From Streptomyces cinerochromogenes (GTDB lineage Bacteria; Actinomycetota; Actinomycetes; Streptomycetales; Streptomycetaceae), in NCBI RefSeq assembly GCF_014648635.1, contig NZ_BMRM01000007.1:310001-374000 (forward strand): a stretch of DNA of 64,000 nt, in the 5' to 3' direction. Position numbers and translations under genes: made by a program. Below are positions 30,601 to 38,368 of this stretch, piece by piece (position 1 is the stretch's first letter; the number at the start of each line of letters is the position of its first letter). Under the pieces are notes generated by a model. It searched no databases and was not told where the DNA came from. It was given only the letters and a program-made list of their open reading frames with translations.

Positions 30601-31641
30601 TCAGCCGAACTGCTGCTCCAGGTCCTTGAGCTTGCGCTCCAGGGAGTCCAGGCGCGGCAGGGCCATGGTGTCGTCCTCGGCGGTGAGGTCGACGGTCACC
30701 GGTTCAGCCGCGCTGCGGACCGGCTGAAGGGAGGGCCGAGCGCGGACGGGCAGCTGCTCCGCGCTCGATATGGCAGGCTCCGCGGTCGCCGGCGCCGGCC
30801 CACGCTCGACCTGCACCTCGACCTCCCGGCCGGCCCCCCGGCCGACGAAGCCGCGGTGGCCCCGGCTGATCGCCTTGAGCTGGGCACGCTCCACCCGCTG
30901 CTGGTCCCGCCGGCGCTGCCGGGCCTCCTCCTTCTGCCGCTTGTCGTCGCGGACCTCCTCGACCGCCTCGTCGAGGCTGCGCACGCCCTCCAGGAGCATC
31001 AGCGACCAGGCCCTGTAGGTCTCACGGGGCGCCCGCACCCAGCGCACGATGCGGATCTGCGGCAGCGGACGCGGCACCAGTCCCTGCTCGCGCAGCGCCG
31101 CCCGGCGGGTCTGCTTCAGCGCCCGGTCGAACAGCACCGCCGCCGACAGCGACATGCCGGAGAAGAACTGCGGGGCGCCGGCGTGACCCGCGCCCCGCGG
31201 CGCGTGCACCCAGTTGAACCAGGCCGCGGCGGCCGCGAACAGCCAGACCAGTATCCGCGAGCCGAGGGCCGCGTCACCGTGGCTCGCCTCGCGCACCGCG
31301 AGGACGGAGCAGAACATCGCCGCGCCGTCCAGGCCGAACGGCACCAGGTACTGCCAGCCGTCGGTCAGCCCGAGATTCTGTTCGCCGAAGCCGACGAGGC
31401 CGTGGAAGGACAGGGCTGCCGCGACCGCCGCACAGCAGAACAGGAGCACGTAGGAGGCCGTGCCGTAGATGGCCTCCTTGCGCCTGCGGCGCTCCTCGCT
31501 GCGCTCCCACGAGTCGTCCGCACTCGCGGTCTCCCCGGAGGAGCGCTTGCCGCGCGCGAGCACCGCCACCGCCGCCAGCATCCCCAGGAGCAGTACGGCG
31601 CCCGGAAGCAGCCAGTTCAGCGATATGTCGGTCAGTCTCAT
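30601..31641 (-). CDS. DUF2637 membrane protein
   Basis: The 346-residue product starts at ATG 31641 (MRLTDISLNWLL). Predicted helices are near residues 8-30 (LLPGAVLLLGMLAAVAVLA), 60-80 (YGTASYVLLFCCAAVAAALS), 98-120 (YLVPFGLDGAAMFCSVLAV) and 130-150 (ILVWLFAAAAAWFNWVHAP). Then comes a long cytoplasmic part with an Arg/Glu-rich coiled segment (DDKRQKEEARQRRRDQQRVE) and a terminal helix RLDSLERKLKDLEQQF that could dimerise. The membrane part matches DUF2637, known from Streptomyces conjugative elements and chromosomal loci. No plasmid genes are near, so this is a chromosomal member of unknown role. Confidence 0.8.
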   Translation of the reverse strand: MRLTDISLNWLLPGAVLLLGMLAAVAVLARGKRSSGETASADDSWERSEERRRRKEAIYGTASYVLLFCCAAVAAALSFHGLVGFGEQNLGLTDGWQYLVPFGLDGAAMFCSVLAVREASHGDAALGSRILVWLFAAAAAWFNWVHAPRGAGHAGAPQFFSGMSLSAAVLFDRALKQTRRAALREQGLVPRPLPQIRIVRWVRAPRETYRAWSLMLLEGVRSLDEAVEEVRDDKRQKEEARQRRRDQQRVERAQLKAISRGHRGFVGRGAGREVEVQVERGPAPATAEPAISSAEQLPVRARPSLQPVRSAAEPVTVDLTAEDDTMALPRLDSLERKLKDLEQQFG

Positions 31642-31664
31642 CAGGGGTCCCTTGCATTGGGATA

Positions 31665-31709
31665 GGGCGTAACGCCCGCCATAGTGGCCCACTCCTGAGG
31701 GCCCTCAGG
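31665..31709. promoter_or_regulatory. Two palindromes upstream of the DUF2637 gene
   Basis: GGGCGTAACGCCC (31665-31677, 6-bp arms, one-base centre) lies 24 bp upstream of the start. CCTGAGGGCCCTCAGG (31694-31709) is a perfect 16-bp palindrome a little further up. Both lie where promoter-binding regulators act. No cognate protein can be named. Confidence 0.4.
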
Positions 31710-31868
31710 CGGTTTCGGGGCAAGAGGCCGCCATAAAGGTGCAAGGGGATGCCCGGGACGGCGTTCTGCTCGAACTGCCGCATGACCGGCAGGAGTTGAG
31801 TTCGAATAAGACTACCCGGACGGATGGTTCCGTGGGAACTTCGTGCGGCACGAGGGGGTCGTGTGAAA

Positions 31869-32711
31869 TCAAGCGGCGGCGGTGGCCGTGAGGCGGGCGA
31901 CCCGGTCGCCGTCGCAGGTGCGCGGGCAGGTGGCGCAGGTGTCCTCCGGGCGGACGGTGTAGAACATGCAGCAGCTCGCCCGGTCCCGGGTGGCGAGCGG
32001 GGTGCCGTCCGGCCCGGTCAGGGTGCGGAACCCGGCGGCGCCGGCGTACGGCCGGGTGGCCCCGGGCAGCAGCAGCTCCAGCTCCCGCACGGCCCGCTCC
32101 GCCTCCCGCTCGCCGAACAGCCCGGCCACGTACCACAGCCCCTCCACGACCTCGTCGGTCGCCATGCCCCACAGCGCGCGCCCGCGCCGCCGCATCCGCG
32201 GCCCGAACGCGGCGAGCACCGGCTCCAGGTGCTCGGCCACGGCCGCCCGCACCTCGGCCCGCAGGGCCTCCTCGTCCGGTACGACCACGCTGCCGGGCAG
32301 CGCGGCGGCGGGGTCGCCCGGCAGGCAGGCGAGGGAGACGGGGCGGCGTACGGCCATCCGGCCGGCCGTGCGGTCGTAGCGGACGTGGGTCACGGGCAGC
32401 CGGGGGACCCGGCGGTGCAGGAACCACGGGATGGTGAACAGCAGGCAGGCCGGCCAGGCGTAGCGGTGCAGGCCGAAGCTCGCGACGACGTCCGGGCGGG
32501 CGGGCCGGCCGTGGTCCCGCACCACCTGGGCCGCGTCCCAGGCCAGGAAGGCGTCCAGCTCCGCGCCGCCCGCGGCGAGCCCGTCGGCGCCCACCCAGCC
32601 CGCTCCGGCGGGCATCGGCTCGTCCGGGCCCCGCTCGGTCACGGTCAGGCCCGGGAAGGCCGCGGTGAGGCGGTCGTACGCGGCGGTGAGCGGCGAGGCC
32701 GCAGCGGGCAT
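31869..32711 (-). CDS. FhuF-like ferric-siderophore reductase, [2Fe-2S] protein
   Basis: The 280-residue product starts at ATG 32711 (MPAAASPLTA). The C-terminus carries CCMFYTVRPEDTCATCPRTC, the C-C-X10-C-X2-C motif that binds the [2Fe-2S] cluster in FhuF-type ferric iron reductases. Upstream segments such as WPACLLFTIPWFLHRRVP and DEVVEGLWYVAGLFGERE fit the family. The protein reduces Fe3+ in imported siderophores at the inner face of the membrane. An iron-box palindrome lies 53 bp upstream of the start, so iron-dependent repression by DmdR/IdeR is expected. Confidence 0.88.
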   Translation of the reverse strand: MPAAASPLTAAYDRLTAAFPGLTVTERGPDEPMPAGAGWVGADGLAAGGAELDAFLAWDAAQVVRDHGRPARPDVVASFGLHRYAWPACLLFTIPWFLHRRVPRLPVTHVRYDRTAGRMAVRRPVSLACLPGDPAAALPGSVVVPDEEALRAEVRAAVAEHLEPVLAAFGPRMRRRGRALWGMATDEVVEGLWYVAGLFGEREAERAVRELELLLPGATRPYAGAAGFRTLTGPDGTPLATRDRASCCMFYTVRPEDTCATCPRTCDGDRVARLTATAAA

Positions 32712-32763
32712 GGCGGGACCACCGGTCCTTGGACGCGTCCGTGAACACGGACTGGGCTGCACA

Positions 32764-32776
32764 GGTAAGGCTTACC
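32764..32776. promoter_or_regulatory. Iron box (DmdR/IdeR-type operator)
   Basis: GGTAAGGCTTACC is a perfect inverted repeat with 6-bp arms, set in AGGTAAGGCTTACCTTA, which agrees well with the actinobacterial iron-box consensus TTAGGTTAGGCTCACCTAA. It lies 53 bp upstream of the FhuF-like start and on the far side from the GntR promoter. Confidence 0.8.
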
Positions 32777-32827
32777 TTACCCAAGGTCGTCGGAGTTTGA
32801 ACTGCCGCCCGGTGCGCCTAAGGTGCT

Positions 32828-32857
32828 TGACGGACAAGCGACAACCCGTCGTTAATG
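32828..32857 (+). promoter_or_regulatory. Promoter of the GntR gene
   Basis: TTGACG near 32828 and GTTAAT near 32852 are spaced by 18 bp. The predicted start of transcription is about 28 bp before the GTG at 32891, leaving room for the AGGAGG ribosome site at 32881. The repeated ACAAGCGACAAC region between the boxes could hold an operator. Confidence 0.5.
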
Positions 32858-32890
32858 ACCCCAAGTGCCGACAAGCCGCCAGGAGGACCC

Positions 32891-33673
32891 GTGAAGCAGG
32901 GCGCGCAGGGCTCCCCGGGCACTCCGGCGGCAGCCCCGGTGCCGGCGCAGCAGCGGCCCGCGGACGGCGAGGAGTGCGGCCGGGAGCGGGACGCCGCGGT
33001 GCCGGGCGCGGCACGCGGCGAGCACACCCACGGCGAGCGGTCGGTCCCCGAGCAGCGGGCCGCGGTGCAGCGCTCCTCGGTGCGCGGGCAGATCCTCGAC
33101 GCGCTGCGCACGGCGCTCGTCACCGGCGAGCTGAAGCCCGGGGAGGTCTACTCGGCGCCGGTGCTCGGCGAGCGCTTCGGCGTCTCGGCCACGCCCGTGC
33201 GGGAGGCCATGCAGCAGCTCGCCCAGGAGGGCGCCGTCGAGGTCGTCCCCAACCGGGGCTTCCGGGTCGTCGAGCGCGGGGCGCGGGAGCGGGCCGAGCT
33301 GGCCGAGGTGCGCGCGCTCATCGAGGTGCCGGTGATGCTGCGGCTCGCCCGCACGGTGCCGGCCGAGCGGTGGGCCGGGCTGCGGCCGCTCGCGGAGGAG
33401 ACGGTCCGCGCGGCCGCCTCCGGCTGCCCGGCGACGTACGCCGAGTCCGACCGTGCCTTCCACCGCGCACTGCTCGCCCTCGCCGGCAACGAGCAGCTGG
33501 TCCGCATCGCCGAGGACCTGCACCGGCGGTCCCAGTGGCCGCCGGTACGGCGTGACCGGGCCGAGCTGGTCGCCGACGCGACGGAACACCTGGCTCTGCT
33601 GGACGCGTTGGCGGCGGGGGACGTGGACGTGGTGCGCGGGCTTGCGGGGGAGCACTTCGCGGGCACGAGCTGA
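32891..33673 (+). CDS. GntR-family (FCD/FadR subfamily) transcriptional regulator
   Basis: The 260-residue product starts at GTG 32891 behind AGGAGG; ATG 32855 in the same frame lacks a ribosome site. A 60-residue disordered front precedes the winged helix (VRGQILDALRTALVTGELKP, APVLGERFGVSATPVREAMQ, VEVVPNRGFRV). The all-helical FCD domain (about 140-260) has ALIEVPVMLRLAR, DRAFHRALLALAGN and TEHLALLDALAAGD, with the Asp/His residues that often bind metal. The ligand is unknown, and no clear target operon is adjacent; it is divergent from the FhuF-like gene. Confidence 0.88.
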   Translation: MKQGAQGSPGTPAAAPVPAQQRPADGEECGRERDAAVPGAARGEHTHGERSVPEQRAAVQRSSVRGQILDALRTALVTGELKPGEVYSAPVLGERFGVSATPVREAMQQLAQEGAVEVVPNRGFRVVERGARERAELAEVRALIEVPVMLRLARTVPAERWAGLRPLAEETVRAAASGCPATYAESDRAFHRALLALAGNEQLVRIAEDLHRRSQWPPVRRDRAELVADATEHLALLDALAAGDVDVVRGLAGEHFAGTS

Positions 33674-33740
33674 GCCGTCACGGGGCGACGCCGTCGGGGG
33701 CGGGGGCCGCCTGCCGGGTGCGGACCCCTCGCGGCCGGCC

Positions 33741-33807
33741 GCGCAGTTCCCCGCGCCCCTGGGGGCTCGCGGCTGAAGCGCCCCCGAAGGGGCGCGGGGA
33801 ACTGCGC
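33741..33807. repeat. Streptomyces-type interspersed inverted repeat
   Basis: Arms GCGCAGTTCCCCGCGCCCCT (33741-33760) and its exact reverse complement (33788-33807) flank a 27-base loop. This sequence type is scattered in many copies in Streptomyces genomes between genes (from memory). Here it separates the GntR gene from the convergent TPR-like gene and may end transcription. Confidence 0.8.
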
Positions 33808-33840
33808 GAGCGACCCCCGCGGACCCGCACCCGGCGACGA

Positions 33841-33915
33841 ACCCGGCGGCCCGTTCCCGAATCCGGCGGCCCGTGCCCTACGGCGCCGAACCCGGCGGCC
33901 CGCCCCCTAAGCCCC
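33841..33915. repeat. Three direct repeats of about 20-27 bp
   Basis: The unit AAYCCGGCGGCCCG followed by Y/G-rich bases occurs three times between 33841 and 33910, just after the interspersed inverted repeat and before the end of the 33925 gene. No function is visible. Confidence 0.6.
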
Positions 33916-33924
33916 CACCGCCCC

Positions 33925-34707
33925 CTACGCCGTCGCCGCCCCCGGCGCGGGCGGCGGTGCCAGCTGCCTCGCCAGCCACGTGGGCACCCCGCCCAGCAAC
34001 CGGAAGAGGCGGCGGGCCTCCTCGCGCAGGCGGGACGCCTCCGGCTCCTCCTCCGTGTCGGCCAGCGACGCCAGCGCCGGTGCCGTGCCGACCAGGTAGC
34101 CCAGCTCCTCCCGGATCCGCAGGGACTCGGCGAAGCCCCGCCGCGCCTCGGTCAACTCGCCGTCGCGCAGGGCGAGTCCCGCCAGGTGCCGCCAGGTGAA
34201 GGACAGCAGCAGATCGTCGCCGTGCGCGGCGGCGCCCGCGTGGGCACGGCGGAACGCGGCGCGGGCCGCCTGCGGGGCGCCGGCCAGGTTCTGGGCCACC
34301 AGCCCGCGCCGGAAGTCCAGCAGGGCCCGCCCCGCCACCCCCGGAGGGATCAGCGCCGCCGCCCGGCCCAGCGCGGCCCGCGCCTCGTCGGCCCGGTCGC
34401 GCACCCCGAGCAGCGTGGACGCGTACGCCAGGTAGCCCCGCTCGCACGCGGCGGCTCCCCGCTCCTCGTCGCCGTGGGCCAGCGCCTCCGCCGTCCGCAG
34501 CGCGTCCTCCGCCTCCTCCCAGCCCCGCTCGGTGTACAGACACCGTTCGGTCAGCAGGGCGGCCCGCTGCAACGCCGGGCCGGGCCGGTCGGCGGGCAGC
34601 AGGGCCGCCGCGTCGGCCCAGCAGGCCCGGCTGCGCAACCGCCATACCGCGGTCTGGAGCGGATCGTCACCGGTGGTTCCGTTACCAGACATGGCGGTAT
34701 GCGCCAC
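33925..34707 (-). CDS. TPR-like helical repeat protein of unknown function
   Basis: The preferred start is GTG 34707, behind GGGGAGGG, giving 260 residues; ATG 34692 and a longer frame to 34782 are alternatives. The protein is an array of helix pairs rich in Ala, Leu and Arg (AEDALRTAEALAHGDEER, RADEARAALGRAAALIPP, LTEARRGFAESLRIREELG), consistent with degenerate tetratricopeptide repeats. There is no signal peptide, membrane helix or catalytic motif. It lies in the same direction as the PucR gene, 161 bp downstream of it, so cotranscription with purine regulation is possible but unproven. Confidence 0.6.
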   Translation of the reverse strand: MAHTAMSGNGTTGDDPLQTAVWRLRSRACWADAAALLPADRPGPALQRAALLTERCLYTERGWEEAEDALRTAEALAHGDEERGAAACERGYLAYASTLLGVRDRADEARAALGRAAALIPPGVAGRALLDFRRGLVAQNLAGAPQAARAAFRRAHAGAAAHGDDLLLSFTWRHLAGLALRDGELTEARRGFAESLRIREELGYLVGTAPALASLADTEEEPEASRLREEARRLFRLLGGVPTWLARQLAPPPAPGAATA

Positions 34708-34868
34708 GTTGCCCTCCCCGAGCGCGCCATCGAGCTGTTGAGTGGTGGCGGCATTCCAGCACCAATCGCGGGGCCTGGCCAAGAGGGTGGGTGAAAGAAT
34801 TCACAAAGTCGTGGGGCGCGCGCGTGACCGGGGCCGGCCGGTTCGGCCGCCGTACGCCCCCGCTGACC

Positions 34869-36542
34869 TCAGCTCATGCGCAGGGCCAGGAAGAAGTCCA
34901 GCTTGTCCTCCAGGCGGGACAGGTCCCGTCCCGTCAACTGCTCGATGCGGCCCACCCGGTAGCGCAGGGTGTTGACGTGCAGGTGGAGCCGGGTGGCGCA
35001 GCGGGTCCAGGAGCCGTCGGAGTCGAGGAACGCCTCCAGGGTCGGTATCAGCTCGGCCCGGTGCCGGCGGTCGTAGTCCTTCAGCGGGTCCAGCAGCCGG
35101 GCCGTGAACGCGCGGCGCACGTCGTCCGGGACGAAGGGCAGCAGCAGGACGTGGCTGGCCAGCTCCTGGTGGCCGGCCGCGCAGACCCGGCCGGAGCGGG
35201 CGGCGGCGACCCGGCGGGCGTGCCGGGCCTCCTCCAGGGCTCCGCGCAGGCCCTCCGCCGAGTGCACGGCCGCGCTGACCCCGAGGGTGAGCCGGCCGTC
35301 GTCGTCCAGGCCCGCCGACAGCGGCTCCCGGACCGACTGCAGCAGCGCGTCGGCGAGCAGCCCGGTCTCCGAGCCGTCGTGCTCGGCGGCCACCGCGGGC
35401 AGCGGCACCAGGGCGATCGCCTCGCCGCCGGAGTGCGCGACGGCGATCCGGTCCGACGGCTCCGGGCCGGTCGCCTGCGGGTCGACCAGCACCTCCTCCA
35501 GCAGGGACTGGGCGACCGGGCCGCCGTCGACCTGGTCCCCCTCCCACTCCACGCGGGCCACCACGACCTGCCAGTGCGGGGCCGCCCCGAGCCCGGGCAG
35601 CAGCACCGGTGCCGCCACCCGCAGCCGGGCGGCGATCTCGGCGGGCGCGGCGCCCGACTGCACCAGCTCCAGCACCTCCTGGGCCAGCCGGCGCCGGACC
35701 GTGCGGGCCGCGTCCCGACGGTCCCGCTCGACGGCGATCAGCTGGGTGACGCCCTGCAGCAGGTCCAGGCGCTCCCCGGGCCAGTCGCCCGCGTCCGCCT
35801 CGACGGCCAGCAGCCAGTCCGACAGGACCGTCTCGCGCACATCGCGGGCGGCCTGCGGGGAGCGGCCGGAGGAGCGGATCGGGAACAGGGAGTACGTGCT
35901 GCCGTGCAGCTGGACCCGGTACGGGCCGCGGCGGCCGGTGCGGGTGGCCGCCAGGTGCTCGGCGGCGAGCTTCGCGCAGGTCTCCGCGGGCAGCGCCGGT
36001 CCCGCCTCCTTGGAGCCGGCGATCAGCCGGCCGGTGGGGGAGAGCACCCAGGCGCGCAGGTCCAGGTCGGTGCCGAGCAGGTCCAGGACCACGTCCGGGC
36101 CGCCGCCCGCCGGGCCGGAGGTCATCATCCGCCGGTGCCGGTCCACGACGGCCGCCAGGTCGCCGGCGCGCTCCCCGGAGACCTGCCGGACGACATGCTC
36201 GGTGATCGTCGCGAACGCCACCGACTCGTGCACAGCGAACAGCGGCAGCCGGTGCTTGGCGCAGGCCAGCACCAGGTCGTCCGGCACATCGCCCAGCTCT
36301 GCCTCGCCGGCCGCGAGGGCCGCCACCCCGGCCTGCACCAGGATGCGCACGAAAGGCTCGGAGTCGGCGGCGTCCCGGCGCCAGGCCAGGCCGGTCAGCA
36401 CCAGCTCGCCGCCGGAGAGGTAGCGGCTCGGGTCGCGCAGGTCGGTGGTCATGACCCCGCGTACCGAGCGGTCCAGCTCGTCCTCGCCGCCGAGCAGCCG
36501 CAGGCCCAGCGCATCGGTGTCCAGCAGTGCGCGCAGCCGCAT
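34869..36542 (-). CDS. PucR-family transcriptional regulator of purine catabolism
   Basis: The 557-residue product starts with ATG at 36540-36542. The N-terminal PucR domain (about 5-125) has TTDLRDPSRYLSGGELVLTG and KHRLPLFAVHESVAFATIT. A middle GGDEF-like/CdaR region follows. The C-terminal PucR helix-turn-helix reads TRLHLHVNTLRYRVGRIEQL with DKLDFFLALRM at the very end. It is divergent from the xanthine dehydrogenase operon at 36889, the usual arrangement for the activator or repressor of purine use, and the 346-bp region between them is the expected target. Confidence 0.92.
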   Translation of the reverse strand: MRLRALLDTDALGLRLLGGEDELDRSVRGVMTTDLRDPSRYLSGGELVLTGLAWRRDAADSEPFVRILVQAGVAALAAGEAELGDVPDDLVLACAKHRLPLFAVHESVAFATITEHVVRQVSGERAGDLAAVVDRHRRMMTSGPAGGGPDVVLDLLGTDLDLRAWVLSPTGRLIAGSKEAGPALPAETCAKLAAEHLAATRTGRRGPYRVQLHGSTYSLFPIRSSGRSPQAARDVRETVLSDWLLAVEADAGDWPGERLDLLQGVTQLIAVERDRRDAARTVRRRLAQEVLELVQSGAAPAEIAARLRVAAPVLLPGLGAAPHWQVVVARVEWEGDQVDGGPVAQSLLEEVLVDPQATGPEPSDRIAVAHSGGEAIALVPLPAVAAEHDGSETGLLADALLQSVREPLSAGLDDDGRLTLGVSAAVHSAEGLRGALEEARHARRVAAARSGRVCAAGHQELASHVLLLPFVPDDVRRAFTARLLDPLKDYDRRHRAELIPTLEAFLDSDGSWTRCATRLHLHVNTLRYRVGRIEQLTGRDLSRLEDKLDFFLALRMS

Positions 36543-36888
36543 CTCGTCGCCGCCGTTCTTTGTCTCGAAACCTACGATGGATCTTGGAGGGGGGCCGGGA
36601 GGGGCCCCGGTGAAGGGCCGGACCGGCCGGAAACCGGGCCCGGCGTGCCGTTACCTGCGTTTCCCCAGGAAAACGGAGAGGTTACCGATGACCTCCGTTC
36701 ATACGAATCTACAAGATGCTCCCCCTGGCCAGCGAACTCCTTCATGGTTTCGGTGACTGACCCCGCTGGAGCACCGGGCGGTGTACTGAGTCCACTCCGC
36801 GTTAACAGCACATGAACGAGCCGGGCCCGCCGCACACGGATTGGCTCAATCTGTACGACTCACGAGACGAAGAAGAAGAGAGCCGGTC
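36543..36888. promoter_or_regulatory. Divergent control region between pucR-type gene and xanthine dehydrogenase operon
   Basis: This 346-bp region has no gene. It is less GC-rich than its surroundings between 36655 and 36730. Features are the inverted repeat GATTGGCTCAATC (36839-36851), about 40 bp before the operon start, and a near-palindrome GTTTCCCCAGGAAAAC around 36660-36675. Either could be the PucR site. AAGAAGAAGAGAG just before 36889 serves as a weak ribosome site. Confidence 0.5.
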
Positions 36889-37782
36889 ATGGACTTCCTT
36901 CGCCCCGCCAGCTGGGAGGAGGCGCTCGCCGCGAAGGCCGAGCACCCCACCGCTGTGCCGATTGCGGGTGGCACCGATGTGATGGTCGAGATCAACTTCG
37001 ACCACCGCCGGCCCGAGTACCTCCTCGACCTCAACCGCATCGGCGACCTCTACGAGTGGGAGGTCGGCGAGGACACCGTACGGCTGGGTGCCTCCGTCCC
37101 GTACACCAAGATCATGGAGAATCTCCGTGCCGAGCTGCCGGGCCTCGCGCTCGCCTCGCACACGGTCGCCTCCCCGCAGATCCGCAACCGGGGCGGCGTC
37201 GGCGGCAACCTGGGCACGGCCTCGCCGGCCGGTGACGCCCACCCCGCACTCCTCGCGGCCGGCGCCGAGGTCGAGGTGGCGTCGGCGGCCCGCGGCACCC
37301 GCCTCATCCCGATCGACGCGTTCTACACGGGCGTCAAGCGCAACGCGCTCCAGCCCGACGAGCTGATCCGCGCCGTGCACGTCAAGAAGGCCGACGGTCC
37401 GCAGCAGTACTCGAAGGTCGGCACCCGCAACGCCATGGTCATCGCCGTGTGCGCCTTCGGGCTCGCCCTGCACCCCGGGACCCGGACCGTGCGCACCGGC
37501 ATCGGCTCGGCCGCCCCCACCCCCGTGCGGGCCAGGACCGCCGAGGAGTTCCTGAACGCGGCCCTGGAGGAGGGCGGCTTCTGGGACAACGGAAAGATCA
37601 TCACCCCGTCGGTCGCCAAGCAGTTCGCGGAGCTGTGCTCGGCCGCCTGCAACCCGATCGACGACGTCCGGGGCACCGCCGGCTACCGCCGGCACGCGGT
37701 GGGCGTCATGGCCCGCCGGACCCTGACCTGGACCTGGGAGTCGTACCGCGGCGCCCGCCGCACCACCGAGGGAGCTGCGTGA
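36889..37782 (+). CDS. Xanthine dehydrogenase, FAD-binding subunit
   Basis: The 297-residue product starts at ATG 36889 (MDFLRPASWEEAL). The FAD-binding PCMH fold has PIAGGTDVMVEI, YEWEVGEDTVRLGAS, and the flavin motif RNRGGVGGNLGTASPAGD. The C-terminal CO-dehydrogenase flavoprotein domain follows (VRTGIGSAAPTPVRA). This subunit passes electrons from the iron-sulfur clusters to NAD+. Its stop codon shares one base with the start of the iron-sulfur subunit (TGATG), so the two are translationally coupled. It is the first gene of a three-subunit operon. Confidence 0.92.
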   Translation: MDFLRPASWEEALAAKAEHPTAVPIAGGTDVMVEINFDHRRPEYLLDLNRIGDLYEWEVGEDTVRLGASVPYTKIMENLRAELPGLALASHTVASPQIRNRGGVGGNLGTASPAGDAHPALLAAGAEVEVASAARGTRLIPIDAFYTGVKRNALQPDELIRAVHVKKADGPQQYSKVGTRNAMVIAVCAFGLALHPGTRTVRTGIGSAAPTPVRARTAEEFLNAALEEGGFWDNGKIITPSVAKQFAELCSAACNPIDDVRGTAGYRRHAVGVMARRTLTWTWESYRGARRTTEGAA

Positions 37783-38366
37783 TGCGCGTCAACTTCACCG
37801 TCAACGGACGCCCGCAGGAGGCCGACGACGTCTGGGAGGGCGAGTCCCTGCTGTACGTCCTGCGCGAGCGCCTCGGCCTGCCGGGCTCCAAGAACGCCTG
37901 CGAGCAGGGCGAGTGCGGCTCCTGCACCGTGCGCCTGGACGGCGTGCCCGTCTGCTCCTGCCTGGTCGCGGCCGGTCAGGCCGAGGGCCGGGACGTCGTG
38001 ACCGTCGAGGGGCTGGCGGACTTCGCCAAGCAGCGCGCCGAGGGCGGCTGCGCCACCGGCGCCTGCGGTGGCACGAGCCTGGACGAGGCCAAGGGCTGGC
38101 AGGCCAAGGGCACCGACTCGCAGACCGGCGAGGGCACCGGACTGAGCCCCGTCCAGCAGGCGTTCATCGACGCCGGCGCCGTCCAGTGCGGCTTCTGCAC
38201 CCCGGGCCTGCTCGTCGCCTCCGACGAGCTGCTGGAGCGCAACCCGAACCCGACCGACGCCGACATCCGCGAGGCGCTGTCGGGCAACCTGTGCCGCTGC
38301 ACGGGCTACGAGAAGATCATGGACGCGGTCCGCCTGGCGGCCGCCCGCCAGTCCGAGGGGGTCTGA
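37782..38366 (+). CDS. Xanthine dehydrogenase, two-[2Fe-2S] iron-sulfur subunit
   Basis: The product has 194 residues. The plant-type ferredoxin cluster uses Cys40, 45, 48 and 60 (KNACEQGECGSC, CSC). The second cluster uses Cys136, 139, 171 and 173 (VQCGFCTPG, NLCRCTGYE). The usual subunit is about 160 residues; here residues about 82-119 are an insertion with two extra cysteines (GGCATGACGG). It connects the molybdenum and FAD subunits. ATG 37782 overlaps the previous stop, and the next gene starts 2 bp after its stop. Confidence 0.92.
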   Translation: MRVNFTVNGRPQEADDVWEGESLLYVLRERLGLPGSKNACEQGECGSCTVRLDGVPVCSCLVAAGQAEGRDVVTVEGLADFAKQRAEGGCATGACGGTSLDEAKGWQAKGTDSQTGEGTGLSPVQQAFIDAGAVQCGFCTPGLLVASDELLERNPNPTDADIREALSGNLCRCTGYEKIMDAVRLAAARQSEGV

Positions 38367-38368
38367 CC

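Noticed and set aside
30601..31641. Part of an integrated conjugative plasmid (DUF2637)
   Set aside because: No integrase, excisionase, tra gene or tRNA attachment site is near; neighbours are ordinary chromosomal genes.
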